From contig JAJQID010000058.1 in the NCBI GenBank assembly GCA_021199405.1, forward strand, positions 1 to 20,014: a stretch of DNA of 20,014 nucleotides, given 5' to 3'. The notes below the pieces were generated by a model. It made no database searches. It was not told where the DNA came from and saw nothing but the letters and a program-made list of their open reading frames with translations. Positions 12,245-20,014 of the stretch are shown in pieces. Source of the stretch: Lachnospiraceae bacterium (GTDB lineage Bacteria; Bacillota; Clostridia; Lachnospirales; Lachnospiraceae). The stretch's first letter is position 1; the number at the start of each line of letters is the position of its first letter. A program made the position numbers and the translations under genes.

Positions 12245-14776
12245 ATGCCACCCATTCTTGAACGCATAAAAAAAGAACGCATTTATCTTGACGGCGGCAC
12301 CGGCACCATGCTGCAGGCCGCCGGTCTTTCCGGAGGCAAGGGGCCGGAGCTGTGGAATCTGGAAAATCCGGCGGAAATCGTCAGACTTCACCGTGCCTAT
12401 CTGGAAGCGGGCTGCACGGTCATTTCCACCAACACCTTCGGCGTCAGCTGCCTGAAATATGACAATTATGAGGAACTGATCCGGGGAGCCTTTGCCTGCG
12501 CCAGGGAAGCGCTGAGGGACTATCCGGACCGGTATCTGGCTTTTGACGTGGGTCCTACGGGGCGCCTGCTGCAGCCTGTTGGAGATCTGCCCTTCGAGGA
12601 GGCGGTGTCTGTCTTTGCGGCAAATATACGGGTGGCGGCGGAATGCGGCGCGGACTGTATCCTGATCGAGACCATGAATGACAGCTATGAGACCAAGGCG
12701 GCGGTGCTGGCGGCGAAGGAAAACTGCGATCTGCCGGTATTTGTCACCAATGTCTTTGATTCCGGCGGCAAGCTGATGACAGGCGCGGATCCGATGGCGA
12801 TGATCGCCCTGCTGGAGGGGCTTGGCTGCGACGGGGTGGGCATGAACTGCTCCCTGGGTCCGGATCAGATGCTCTCTCTGGTGCCTGTTTTTACGGAATA
12901 TGCCTCGGTTCCCATCATTGTGACGCCCAACGCCGGCATTCCCCGGGTGGTGAAGGGGCAGACAATTTATGATATCGGCCCGGAGGAGTTTGCGGAATAT
13001 ATGGTGCAGATTGCGCAGGCCGGGGCTACGATTCTGGGAGGCTGCTGCGGTACCACGCCGGAGTATATGCGTCAGGTGATTGAGGCGACCCGTGACCTGC
13101 CCTATCAGCTGCCGGAGCCGAAGGAGCGTACCCTGATTTCCTCCTATACCCATGCGGTGGAATTAAAGAAGGGTCCGGTTCTCATTGGGGAGCGCATCAA
13201 TCCTACCGGTAAGAGGAAGCTGAAGGAGGCTCTGCGCACCCGCAATTTCGACTATATTTTACAGGAAGCCATCCGCCAGAGCGACGCGGGTGTGCCGGTG
13301 CTGGATGTAAACGTAGGCCTGCCTGAGATTGATGAGCCGGAGATGATGTGCGCTGTGATCAGTCAGGTGCAGGCGGTCAGCGACACAGTGCTGCAGATTG
13401 ACACCTCTGACCCTGCCGCTCTGGAGCGGGCCATGCGGCTGTATAACGGTAAGCCTCTGGTCAACTCTGTGAATGGCAGTGAAAAGAGCATGAAGGCGGT
13501 GCTTCCCCTGGTAAAAAAATACGGCGGCGCGCTGATTGTGCTGACCATCGGGGAGGACGGCATCCCACAGTCCGCTGAGGGACGGCTGGAAATTGCCAGG
13601 CAGGTGGCGGAGGAGGCGGCAAAATATGGCATCGCCAGGAAGGAGCTGATCGTGGATCCGCTGGCCATGACCATCTCCTCGGACGCACAAAGCGCCGGGG
13701 TGACTCTGGAGGCCATCCGCTTACTGAAGGAGCAGGGCTTTGGAGCCAGTCTGGGCGTGTCCAATATTTCCTTTGGCCTGCCAACCAGAGACCGCATCAA
13801 TTCCACCTTTTTTGCCATGGCTCTGGAGGCTGGGCTGGACTGCGCTATCATGAATCCCTTCTCCGGGCCGATGATGGATGTGTATTACGCATTCCGGGCG
13901 CTTCGGATGCATGACAAAAACTGCACGGATTACATTGCCTACGCGGCAGCTCATCCGATGAACTTATCACCGGCGGGAAATGGAGCTGCCGCCCCGGGTG
14001 GGCAGACAGGAGCGGCGGGAGGAAACGGCGGCGGAGCAGCCGCGTCAGGAGTGGGAAATTCCAGCGGCGGAGCAGCCATATCAGGGGCGGGGAATTCCAG
14101 CATTGGAGAAGGTGCCTCTCAGGAAAGCCCTCTTCAGTATGCCATCCGCATGGGCTTAAAGGAGAGGGCGCAGGCGGAGACAAGGGCGCTGATTGGCGAG
14201 ATCGAGCCGCTGTCCGTCATCAATGATCATGTGATTCCTGCGCTGAACACGGTGGGAGCTGCCTTTGAACAGAAAAAAATGTATCTGCCCCAGCTTTTGA
14301 TGAGTGCGGAGGCGGCTACGGCCTCCTTTGAGATTGTGAAGTCTGTTATGCCGCCGGCAGCAGAAAAGGACGGAAGCGTCAGGCCGGTGATTCTGGCCAC
14401 GGTTCAGGGCGATATCCACGATATCGGCAAAAACATCGTCAAAGTCATGCTGGAAAGCTATGGCTTTCTGGTCTATGATCTGGGCCGTGACGTGCCGCCG
14501 GCGACGGTGGTGGAGAAGGCCAGGGAGACCGGCTGTCAGCTGGTGGGCTTAAGTGCCCTGATGACCACCACGGTTCCGGCCATGGAGGAGACCATCCGCC
14601 AGCTTCACGAGTCACTGCCGGAGGTGAAAACGGTGGTGGGCGGCGCCGTGCTGACTCAGGAATACGCGGATATGATTCACGCGGATTTTTACGCAAAGGA
14701 TGCCATGGATACCGTGCGGTATGCGGAGGATTTTTACCGGAAAAACGGGGAAAACGGAGCGGAAGGTGCAGAGTAA
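12245..14776 (+). CDS. metH: Cobalamin-dependent methionine synthase lacking the activation domain
   Basis: An 843-residue enzyme that transfers a methyl group from methyl-THF to homocysteine via cobalamin. The homocysteine-binding barrel (about 1-290) opens with LDGGTGTML and has the three zinc ligands C202 (GMNCS) and C267-C268 (GGCCGT). The pterin-binding domain (about 315-570) starts at GERINPTGKRK and includes DVNVGLPEID. After a Gly/Ala/Ser-rich linker (about 577-625) come the helical cobalamin cap and the B12 domain, with DIHDIGKNIV (D723, cobalt ligand H725), GLSALMTTT and VVGGAVLT. It ends after the B12 domain, so the fourth domain is absent and supplied by the preceding gene. AAGGAGG gives a strong start. 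The linker with two 12-residue repeats is unusual. Confidence 0.95.
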   Translation: MPPILERIKKERIYLDGGTGTMLQAAGLSGGKGPELWNLENPAEIVRLHRAYLEAGCTVISTNTFGVSCLKYDNYEELIRGAFACAREALRDYPDRYLAFDVGPTGRLLQPVGDLPFEEAVSVFAANIRVAAECGADCILIETMNDSYETKAAVLAAKENCDLPVFVTNVFDSGGKLMTGADPMAMIALLEGLGCDGVGMNCSLGPDQMLSLVPVFTEYASVPIIVTPNAGIPRVVKGQTIYDIGPEEFAEYMVQIAQAGATILGGCCGTTPEYMRQVIEATRDLPYQLPEPKERTLISSYTHAVELKKGPVLIGERINPTGKRKLKEALRTRNFDYILQEAIRQSDAGVPVLDVNVGLPEIDEPEMMCAVISQVQAVSDTVLQIDTSDPAALERAMRLYNGKPLVNSVNGSEKSMKAVLPLVKKYGGALIVLTIGEDGIPQSAEGRLEIARQVAEEAAKYGIARKELIVDPLAMTISSDAQSAGVTLEAIRLLKEQGFGASLGVSNISFGLPTRDRINSTFFAMALEAGLDCAIMNPFSGPMMDVYYAFRALRMHDKNCTDYIAYAAAHPMNLSPAGNGAAAPGGQTGAAGGNGGGAAASGVGNSSGGAAISGAGNSSIGEGASQESPLQYAIRMGLKERAQAETRALIGEIEPLSVINDHVIPALNTVGAAFEQKKMYLPQLLMSAEAATASFEIVKSVMPPAAEKDGSVRPVILATVQGDIHDIGKNIVKVMLESYGFLVYDLGRDVPPATVVEKARETGCQLVGLSALMTTTVPAMEETIRQLHESLPEVKTVVGGAVLTQEYADMIHADFYAKDAMDTVRYAEDFYRKNGENGAEGAE
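14030..14101 (+). repeat. Tandem 36-bp repeat in the metH interdomain linker
   Basis: Two adjacent 36-bp units (14030-14065 and 14066-14101) encode GGAAASGVGNSS and GGAAISGAGNSS. They sit in a flexible Gly/Ala/Ser linker between the folate and cobalamin modules. Confidence 0.85.
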
Positions 14777-14814
14777 CTGTTAACTGTAAACTTATGATAC
14801 AAGGAGATTTGGCT

Positions 14815-15261
14815 ATGAATAATGATACAGGCGAAGTCATTGCCAGCCTGCGCAAGGAGCTTAAGCTGACCAGAATTCTCACGGTGATTTCCATTGTGGT
14901 GACTCTGATCCTGTTTGGCGTTGTATTCTGGATGCAGCGGACGGTGAAGACCAGTGTGGAGCCGCTGGCGGAGCAGCTTTCAGAGATCGACACGGAAACG
15001 CTCAACGGTATTATGACTAATCTGGAGGTGGTGACAGAGGAGATCGCCGAGGCGGATATTGACTGGGAGAAGCTGTCGGAAACTGTCAATTCTCTGGATG
15101 TGGATGCTGTCAATGAAGTGATTCAGGGAATGGATACAGAGGCTCTCTCCGAGATGCTGGTTAATCTGAATGAGGCCATTGAGACGCTCCAGCAGCTGGG
15201 AAATAATATGGGCTCCTCCCTGCAGGGCTGGCTTTTCGGAGGAAATGGGGAAGGGGACTGA
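14815..15261 (+). CDS. Small single-pass membrane protein with helical acidic ectodomain, unknown function
   Basis: A 148-residue protein that I do not recognise as a family. ATG 14815 is chosen because AAGGAGA lies 8 bases upstream; an in-frame ATG at 14794 lies before that site. A short charged N-terminus is followed by one transmembrane helix (ILTVISIVVTLILFGVVFW, about residues 22-40). The rest is acidic and predicted helical with regularly spaced Leu/Ile/Val (LNGIMTNLEVVTEEIAEADI), suggesting a coiled coil outside the membrane. It follows metH by 38 bases and may be read from the same transcript, but nothing ties it to methionine synthesis. The helical acidic style resembles part of the next ABC exporter, which could be coincidence. 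Confidence 0.65.
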   Translation: MNNDTGEVIASLRKELKLTRILTVISIVVTLILFGVVFWMQRTVKTSVEPLAEQLSEIDTETLNGIMTNLEVVTEEIAEADIDWEKLSETVNSLDVDAVNEVIQGMDTEALSEMLVNLNEAIETLQQLGNNMGSSLQGWLFGGNGEGD

Positions 15262-15362
15262 CCCTTCTTCAGTCGGACAGAAAAAAAGAAAACGTCGGAT
15301 TCTAAATAAAGCCTGTTGAAACCATTAAATTTTCATAGATGGCTGCCTTTATGGGATTTTTG

Positions 15363-15371
15363 TGTTAAAAT
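15363..15371 (+). promoter_or_regulatory. Extended -10 promoter candidate for the ABC exporter
   Basis: TAAAAT (15366-15371) is preceded by TG one base upstream (15363-15364). The local TGTGTTA-A-A/T pattern closely matches that before the LPXTG gene. No clear -35 is seen. Confidence 0.35.
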
Positions 15372-15416
15372 AACCGCAAAAAGTGTTTTAATATTATTTT
15401 CTCTGAAAGGACAGCC

Positions 15417-18400
15417 ATGCTTCAATTACATAATATCAGTAAACAGTATAAAACCGGCGACCTGGTGCAGACCGCTCTGAATGAGGTCAGCTTAAATCTG
15501 CGGGACAATGAGTTTGTGGCAATTTTGGGACCCAGCGGTTCCGGTAAGAGTACCATGCTCAATATTATCGGCGGCCTGGACCGATACGACAGCGGTGACC
15601 TGATCATCAATGGAATTTCCACGAAGAAGTATACCGACAGAGACTGGGATTCCTACAGAAATCATACCATCGGTTTTGTTTTTCAGAGCTATAATCTGAT
15701 TCCCCATCAGACGGTGCTGGCGAATGTGGAGCTGGCGTTGACCATCTCCGGCATTTCCAGGGCAGAGAGAAGACATCGGGCGCAGGAAGCGTTAAGGCAG
15801 GTGGGGCTGGGGGATCAGATGCACAAAAAGCCCAACCAGATGTCCGGCGGTCAGATGCAGCGTGTTGCCATTGCCCGGGCGCTGGTCAACAATCCGGATA
15901 TCCTGCTGGCTGACGAGCCCACCGGTGCGCTTGACACCGAGACCAGTATTCAGGTCATGGAGCTTTTAAAGGAGGTTGCGAAGGATCGTCTGGTGGTCAT
16001 GGTGACTCATAACCCGGAGCTGGCGGAACAGTATGCCACCAGAATCGTGCGCATCCAGGACGGGGTGCTGAAGAGTGATTCTGACCCTTATGTGGTGGAT
16101 GAGTCTCTGCTGGCTGAGCCGGAACACAAAAACATGGGGCATTCCTCCATGTCTTTTCTGACATCTCTGTCACTTTCTCTCAATAATCTTGCTACAAAGA
16201 AAACAAGAACCTTTATGACCGCCTTCGCGGGTTCCATCGGTATTATCGGTATTGCCCTGATTCTGTCGATTTCCACCGGCGTCAATGACTATATACAGAA
16301 CATCGAGGAGGAGACGATGTCTGAATATCCCATTCAGATTACCTCCAGCGGCTTCGACCTGACCTCCATCATGAGCACACAGGACACACTCTCTTCTTCC
16401 GCGAATGAAGCGGAGGAGGACACCATCACGGTCACGGAGATTTTGTCCAGCATGTTTTCCAGCCTGAGCAGCAATGATATCGCGGCGTTGAAGACTTATC
16501 TGGACAGTGGAGAGAGCGGGATCGAGGATTATGTGAAGGGAATCGAATATATTTACGATATTGAACCGCAGATCTATATTGCGGACGGGGATGATTACAG
16601 ACAGGTGAATCCCAATTCGCTTTCCTCCTCCTCGAGCAGCATCAGCGCCTCCTCCTCCGTGTCCTCATACATGAGTTTGATGACCTCCTACATTTCCGGG
16701 ATGAATGTTTTTTATGAAATGCCGGAAAATGAAGAGCTTTATATCAATCAGTATGAGGTGAAGGCAGGGCGCTGGCCTGAAAATTATAATGAGTGTGTCC
16801 TGGTGCTCACCTCCTCCGGAAGTGTCAGCGATCTCATGCTGTATATGCTGGGGCTGGAGGATTACAGTGTGCTGGATGATATGATAAATCGGTATCAGGA
16901 CGGAGAGGATGTTACGGTGGATGCTGCTGAGGGCACCTACAGCTATGATGATGTTCTGGGCATCACATTTCAGCTGATCACCAGCGCGGATTATTACGCC
17001 TACGACAGCGAGTATGAAATCTGGGTAGATAAGAGCGGTGACGCTTCCTATATGAGTGAAGTGATCGCAAACGGGGAAGAGATGACTATCGTGGGTATTG
17101 TGCAGCCCGTGGAGAACGCGTCCAGCGAGGCGTTGACCTCCGGCATCAATTATCCGGCCTCGCTGATTGAGCATATCGTGGAAAAGGCTTCGGAGAGTGA
17201 GATCGTGAAGGAGCAGATGGCAAATCCGGACATCAATGTGCTGTCAGGAGAGGAATTCGGGGAGGAAACCAGCGATTTTGATTTAAGCTCCATTCTGACC
17301 ATTGATGAGGATGCGCTGGCAGATATGTTTGACTTTGGAAGCATGGAGGATATGATCGACACATCCTCTCTGACAGACGCTCTTGATCTGGATTCTCTTG
17401 ATATGGACCTGGATCTGGATTTTTCAGATATGGATCTGGGAGAAATGGAACTGGATCTGAGCGGTCTGGATTTCAGTGGCCTGGATTTCAGCGGCATGGA
17501 GCTGGACTTAAGCGGTCTGGACCTGTCCGGACTGGAGCTGGACTTAAGCGGTCTGGATCTGTCCGGACTGGCGACGGATTTTGGCAGCCTGGATCTGAGC
17601 GGAATTGATTTAAGCGGGATCGATCTGGAGGGCATTGACTTGGAAGGAATCCTGATGGACAGCATTTCGATTTCTCTGCCCGAAGAGGACCTGAGCGGGA
17701 TGATGGATGCGCTGGCCTATGAGCTGATCGATGGATATTGGAGTGAAAATGTAGTTGAAATATATCAGAAGGAAAGCCTGGAGGAAAGCCTGGAGGCTGT
17801 ATTAAGCGATTATCTGAATACGGACGAGGCAAAGGCATCCCTTGCGGAGTTCTATCTGGAAACAGGGATGGGAGAAATGACCACGGAGGATATGATTTCC
17901 ATCCTTATGGGGAATAAAAGTATTTCTGATTTTACACAGAGCGAAGAGGTTGCCGACAGGTTTACAGAGCTTAGTGTAGAATTGATGAGCGGTTTTTATA
18001 CATATTTCTCTTCGAATGCTCTGATTGCCGGGAGCGAAAGCTTCACGGAATATCTGACCGGGGACAAGGCGGCGGGAATTCTGGAAGCCTTTACAGCGAA
18101 CATGTCCGATGAATTCCAGCTGGAGGTTGATTCTGTCACGCTGGAGGAAGCGCTCACCACTGCTGTCGAAGATCAGATCGTTTCCGTGCTGGAGGATCAG
18201 TTGGCGCAGGTTATGGAACAGTATATGACTTCCATGATGAATACCCTTCAGGGGGCCATCACTGCGGCCATTGAGGAACAGATGACATCGATTATGGCGC
18301 AGGTTTCACAGGCCATTGAGGCTCAGATGGCTTCCATTATGGAGGAGGCCATGGCTCAGATTTCGGAGCAGATCACGGCGGCCATAGAAGAGCAGATGAC

Positions 18401-19268
18401 GGAAATTATGGAACAGATGGCGGACAGCATCGAAGAACAGATTACAGACGCCATGTCGGACGTCATGGAACAGATGGCGGACAGTATTGAGGCTGCCATG
18501 GAAGACATGATGAAGGAGATGGAGGAAAGCATGGAGGAAATGTTTCAGATTGATGAGGAAGCACTGGCGGAAGTCTTTGAATTCAATCTGGACAGCGAAG
18601 GTCTGGCGGAAATCATGTCCTCTCTTACCTCTTCCGGCTCGACGACCTACAGCAGTAATCTGGAGAGCTTTGGTTACATTGACTTTGGCAATCCCTCGGA
18701 GATCGATATTTACCCCTCCGATTTCAAGAATAAGGAGAAGGTAATCAATATTCTGGACGACTACAATCAGCGGATGGAGGATGAAGGAAAGTCTGAGCAG
18801 GTTATCACCTACACGGATACGGTGGGACTGCTGATGTCCTCCGTGACGACGATCATCGACGTGATTTCCTATGTGCTGATCGCCTTCGTGTCGGTGTCCC
18901 TGATTGTGTCCTCCATCATGATTGGCATCATTACCTATATTTCTGTGCTGGAGCGCACCAGAGAAATCGGAATCCTCCGGGCCATCGGCGCCTCCAAAAA
19001 CAATATTTCTCAGATATTCAACGCGGAGACTCTGATTGTCGGTTTCTGTGCCGGCGCCATTGGCATCGGGATTTCCTATGCCCTTCTGGTGCCAATCAAT
19101 TATCTGATTCATCGGTTTGCAGAGACCACCGATGTCAGTGCGGTGCTCATGCCGAGGTACGCGGTCATTCTGGTCATCCTGAGCATGGTGCTGACTCTGA
19201 TCGGCGGGCTGATTCCTTCCACCTCCGCGGCCAAGAAGGATCCGGTAACGGCACTGAGAACGGAATAG
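15417..19268 (+). CDS. Giant ABC transporter: ATPase fused to a MacB/FtsX-type permease with a repeat-rich ectodomain
   Basis: A 1283-residue ATPase-permease fusion. The ATPase (1-220) has Walker A GPSGSGKS (38-45), signature MSGGQ (142-146), Walker B ILLADEP (162-168) and the switch His198, all intact and MacB/LolD-like. One transmembrane helix follows (about 266-287), then roughly 850 extracytoplasmic residues, then three helices (from about 1138) with the FtsX-type ERTREIGILRAIGAS loop. MacB ectodomains are usually only 200-250 residues. Here the ectodomain holds a Ser-rich part, a five-residue LDLSG-type repeat tract (about 650-745) and a long Met/Glu/Gln-rich helical tract (about 912-1045). 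Such proteins act as mechanotransmitters exporting peptides, lipids or antibiotics; the cargo is unknown. GAAAGGA precedes ATG 15417, and a strong terminator follows. It is apparently transcribed alone and ends with TAG. Confidence 0.85.
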   Translation: MLQLHNISKQYKTGDLVQTALNEVSLNLRDNEFVAILGPSGSGKSTMLNIIGGLDRYDSGDLIINGISTKKYTDRDWDSYRNHTIGFVFQSYNLIPHQTVLANVELALTISGISRAERRHRAQEALRQVGLGDQMHKKPNQMSGGQMQRVAIARALVNNPDILLADEPTGALDTETSIQVMELLKEVAKDRLVVMVTHNPELAEQYATRIVRIQDGVLKSDSDPYVVDESLLAEPEHKNMGHSSMSFLTSLSLSLNNLATKKTRTFMTAFAGSIGIIGIALILSISTGVNDYIQNIEEETMSEYPIQITSSGFDLTSIMSTQDTLSSSANEAEEDTITVTEILSSMFSSLSSNDIAALKTYLDSGESGIEDYVKGIEYIYDIEPQIYIADGDDYRQVNPNSLSSSSSSISASSSVSSYMSLMTSYISGMNVFYEMPENEELYINQYEVKAGRWPENYNECVLVLTSSGSVSDLMLYMLGLEDYSVLDDMINRYQDGEDVTVDAAEGTYSYDDVLGITFQLITSADYYAYDSEYEIWVDKSGDASYMSEVIANGEEMTIVGIVQPVENASSEALTSGINYPASLIEHIVEKASESEIVKEQMANPDINVLSGEEFGEETSDFDLSSILTIDEDALADMFDFGSMEDMIDTSSLTDALDLDSLDMDLDLDFSDMDLGEMELDLSGLDFSGLDFSGMELDLSGLDLSGLELDLSGLDLSGLATDFGSLDLSGIDLSGIDLEGIDLEGILMDSISISLPEEDLSGMMDALAYELIDGYWSENVVEIYQKESLEESLEAVLSDYLNTDEAKASLAEFYLETGMGEMTTEDMISILMGNKSISDFTQSEEVADRFTELSVELMSGFYTYFSSNALIAGSESFTEYLTGDKAAGILEAFTANMSDEFQLEVDSVTLEEALTTAVEDQIVSVLEDQLAQVMEQYMTSMMNTLQGAITAAIEEQMTSIMAQVSQAIEAQMASIMEEAMAQISEQITAAIEEQMTEIMEQMADSIEEQITDAMSDVMEQMADSIEAAMEDMMKEMEESMEEMFQIDEEALAEVFEFNLDSEGLAEIMSSLTSSGSTTYSSNLESFGYIDFGNPSEIDIYPSDFKNKEKVINILDDYNQRMEDEGKSEQVITYTDTVGLLMSSVTTIIDVISYVLIAFVSVSLIVSSIMIGIITYISVLERTREIGILRAIGASKNNISQIFNAETLIVGFCAGAIGIGISYALLVPINYLIHRFAETTDVSAVLMPRYAVILVILSMVLTLIGGLIPSTSAAKKDPVTALRTE
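17365..17650 (+). repeat. Five-residue repeat tract in the ABC exporter, with a 36-bp tandem duplication
   Basis: The protein repeats D/E-L/F/I-S/E-G-L/I/M every five residues (LDLSG, LDFSG, IDLSG, IDLEG), resembling the pattern of pentapeptide-repeat beta-helices. At DNA level two 36-bp units (17499-17534 and 17535-17570) are almost identical, starting GAGCTGGACTTAAGCGG, showing recent duplication. Confidence 0.8.
18150..18550 (+). repeat. Imperfect helical repeats in the ABC exporter ectodomain
   Basis: Variants of AAIEEQMTxIMEQ recur about six times (for example ITAAIEEQMTSIM, EAQMASIMEEAM, ITAAIEEQMTEIMEQ, MADSIEEQITDAM). The tract is rich in Met, Glu and Gln with hydrophobic residues in helical spacing, consistent with a long coiled coil or amphipathic helix. 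Confidence 0.7.
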
Positions 19269-19310
19269 GAACAAAAGTATTTGCCCCCAACATCATATGC
19301 TTAAAGCGAC

Positions 19311-19344
19311 AAAAGGGTACCGTCATTTTGGCGGTGCCTTTTTT
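19311..19344 (+). terminator. Intrinsic terminator after the ABC exporter
   Basis: AAAAGG...TACCG (19311-19321) pairs with CGGTGCCTTTT (from 19332), with one bulged G and one G-U pair, and the T-run continues to 19344. It lies about 42 bases after the stop codon. Confidence 0.8.
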
Positions 19345-19575
19345 ATTGCGGAAAAAATTCCGCCGGGTATTATTTTCCTCATCTTGAGGCGATGGCTGAT
19401 ATGATACAATATTCGGCATGTGCGGGTGGGAAAGGAAGACAGCTTTATGTCTGACAGTAAAATGACGGCTGCATTTTATTTTTGAAAAAAATGTGCTCCG
19501 GAATGTGAGCGTAGTTTCCTTTTAGCCGCCTGTTGTAAACCGGCCTGTGCAAAATATTTTATGGAGGAAAAGAAA
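19345..19575 (+). other. Intergenic region before the recombinase
   Basis: No confident gene. A weak promoter is possible (TTGAGG 19384-19389, TACAAT 19405-19410, spacing 15). A 12-codon frame at 19447-19485 (MSDSKMTAAFYF) follows a GGAAGA motif and could be a leader peptide, but it is too short to support. Confidence 0.3.
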
Positions 19576-19650
19576 ATGATGGATGAAAGAAAAACAATGG
19601 GTGGACAGCGCATGGATGGAGGCAGAAGCATGGCGAAGGGGTGGAGTTAG
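19576..19650 (+). CDS. 24-codon open frame ending at TAG, in frame with the recombinase
   Basis: GGAGG lies about 8 bases before ATG 19576, the best ribosome binding site in this area. The frame encodes 24 polar residues (MMDERKTMGGQRMDG...) and ends at TAG 19648-19650, nine bases before an ATG in the same frame that opens the recombinase. It may be a leader peptide coupled to recombinase translation, or the true N-terminus of a recombinase gene now cut by an amber codon. Confidence 0.35.
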   Translation: MMDERKTMGGQRMDGGRSMAKGWS

Positions 19651-19659
19651 ACGGACAGT

Positions 19660-20014
19660 ATGAGCATGGAGGCCATGATCGTCACCATGGAATCCATTGA
19701 GGAATACCTTCTCTGGCTGAAGAGCGAGGAGCGGGCGCTGAACACCATCCAGAAATACAGCAGGGACCTGCGGAACCTGTTCCGGTGGCTGGAATCCCGT
19801 CCCCTGACCAAAATCCTGACCACAGAGTGGAAGGACAGCCTGCAGACCGGCTACGCGGCCACCAGCGTCAACTCCATGCTGGCGGCAGCCAACGGCTTTT
19901 TCAAATGGATGGGCTGGCGGGACGTGAGGCTGAAATTCCTCAAAATCCAGAGGAAGGTGTTCTGTGATAAAAAGAAGGAGCTGGACGAGGAGGACTACAA
20001 AAAGCTGATCGCGG
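19660..20014 (+). CDS. Tyrosine recombinase/integrase, N-terminal part (truncated by window end)
   Basis: At least 118 residues of a tyrosine recombinase are open to the window edge. The visible part is the SAM-like core-binding domain: IEEYLLWLKSEERALNTI, YSRDLRNLFRWLE, then TSVNSMLAAANGFFKWMGW, the usual helix pattern that clamps DNA. The catalytic domain with the Arg-His-Arg-Tyr residues lies beyond the window. The start is uncertain: ATG at 19660, 19666, 19675 and 19687 are all in frame, and family members usually begin close to the IEEYL segment; none has an ideal ribosome binding site. A 24-codon frame with a good site ends 9 bases upstream. It may be a lone chromosomal integrase or the edge of a mobile element; no attachment site could be identified. 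Confidence 0.8.
   Translation, partial: MSMEAMIVTMESIEEYLLWLKSEERALNTIQKYSRDLRNLFRWLESRPLTKILTTEWKDSLQTGYAATSVNSMLAAANGFFKWMGWRDVRLKFLKIQRKVFCDKKKELDEEDYKKLIA

Noticed and set aside
12197..13153. 318-codon minus-strand frame opposite metH
   Set aside because: Antisense shadow of a well-conserved gene; composition is His/Arg/Gln-rich as expected for the complement, with no family resemblance.
15240..15300. Terminator after the small membrane protein (GACTGA/TCAGTC hairpin)
   Set aside because: The stem is six pairs and is followed by an A-run, not a T-run, so it is not a convincing terminator.
18306..19274. 322-codon minus-strand frame opposite the ABC exporter
   Set aside because: His-rich antisense shadow covering the exporter's helical tract and conserved membrane helices; no start signal.
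4210..19650. TAG reassigned to Gln in this organism, suggested by in-frame TAG in the ZIP gene and before the recombinase
   Set aside because: TAG serves as the ordinary stop of the radical SAM gene, the ECF gene and the ABC exporter at the expected protein ends, so it is a normal terminator here.

Overview
The window looks like a chromosomal segment of a Gram-positive anaerobe of the class Clostridia, most likely a gut Lachnospiraceae. The basis is the gene repertoire (AgcS-type Na+/alanine symporter, LPXTG surface protein, DUF3842, lone ECF S component, split cobalamin methionine synthase, very large ABC exporter), purine-rich GGAGG ribosome binding sites and Rho-independent terminators. 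No rRNA, tRNA, CRISPR array or transposase gene was seen.

Layout, left to right. 1-337: leader with a promoter and an attenuator-like hairpin. 338-1840: AgcS symporter with its own terminator. 2016-3665: LPYTG surface protein built on an acidic stalk of sixteen 11-residue repeats. 3745-4521: ZIP metal transporter interrupted by one in-frame amber codon exactly where the family has a metal-binding Gln. 4540-5913 (minus) and 6147-7163 (plus): a radical SAM/SPASM-like enzyme diverging from a paralogue that has lost the cluster cysteines; a TetR-type regulator (7156-7707, minus) overlaps the paralogue tail to tail. 7857-8261: DUF3842 protein. 8258-8599: strong promoter and a highly structured roughly 300-nt leader with two terminator-like hairpins. 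8600-9163: ECF transporter S component. 9163-9535: two non-coding inverted-repeat elements with related ends. 9577-10668: membrane-anchored C39-type cysteine peptidase. 10767-14776: methionine/one-carbon operon of metF, a stand-alone MetH reactivation domain and metH. 14815-15261: small membrane protein. 15417-19268: 1283-residue ABC ATPase-permease fusion with an unusual repeat-rich ectodomain. 19660-20014: start of a tyrosine recombinase cut by the window edge.

Functional links. MetF supplies 5-methyl-THF, MetH transfers the methyl group to homocysteine, and the small protein between them supplies the reactivation domain missing from MetH. The radical SAM enzyme, its cysteine-less paralogue and the TetR regulator look like one locus. 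The surface protein, the C39 peptidase, the 148-residue protein and the ABC exporter all present large acidic or helical regions outside the membrane, but nothing here shows that they work together.

The best candidates for something undescribed are the structured RNA upstream of the ECF gene, the enzyme/pseudo-enzyme radical SAM pair, and the ABC exporter ectodomain. All calls come from reading the sequence; no database search was possible.
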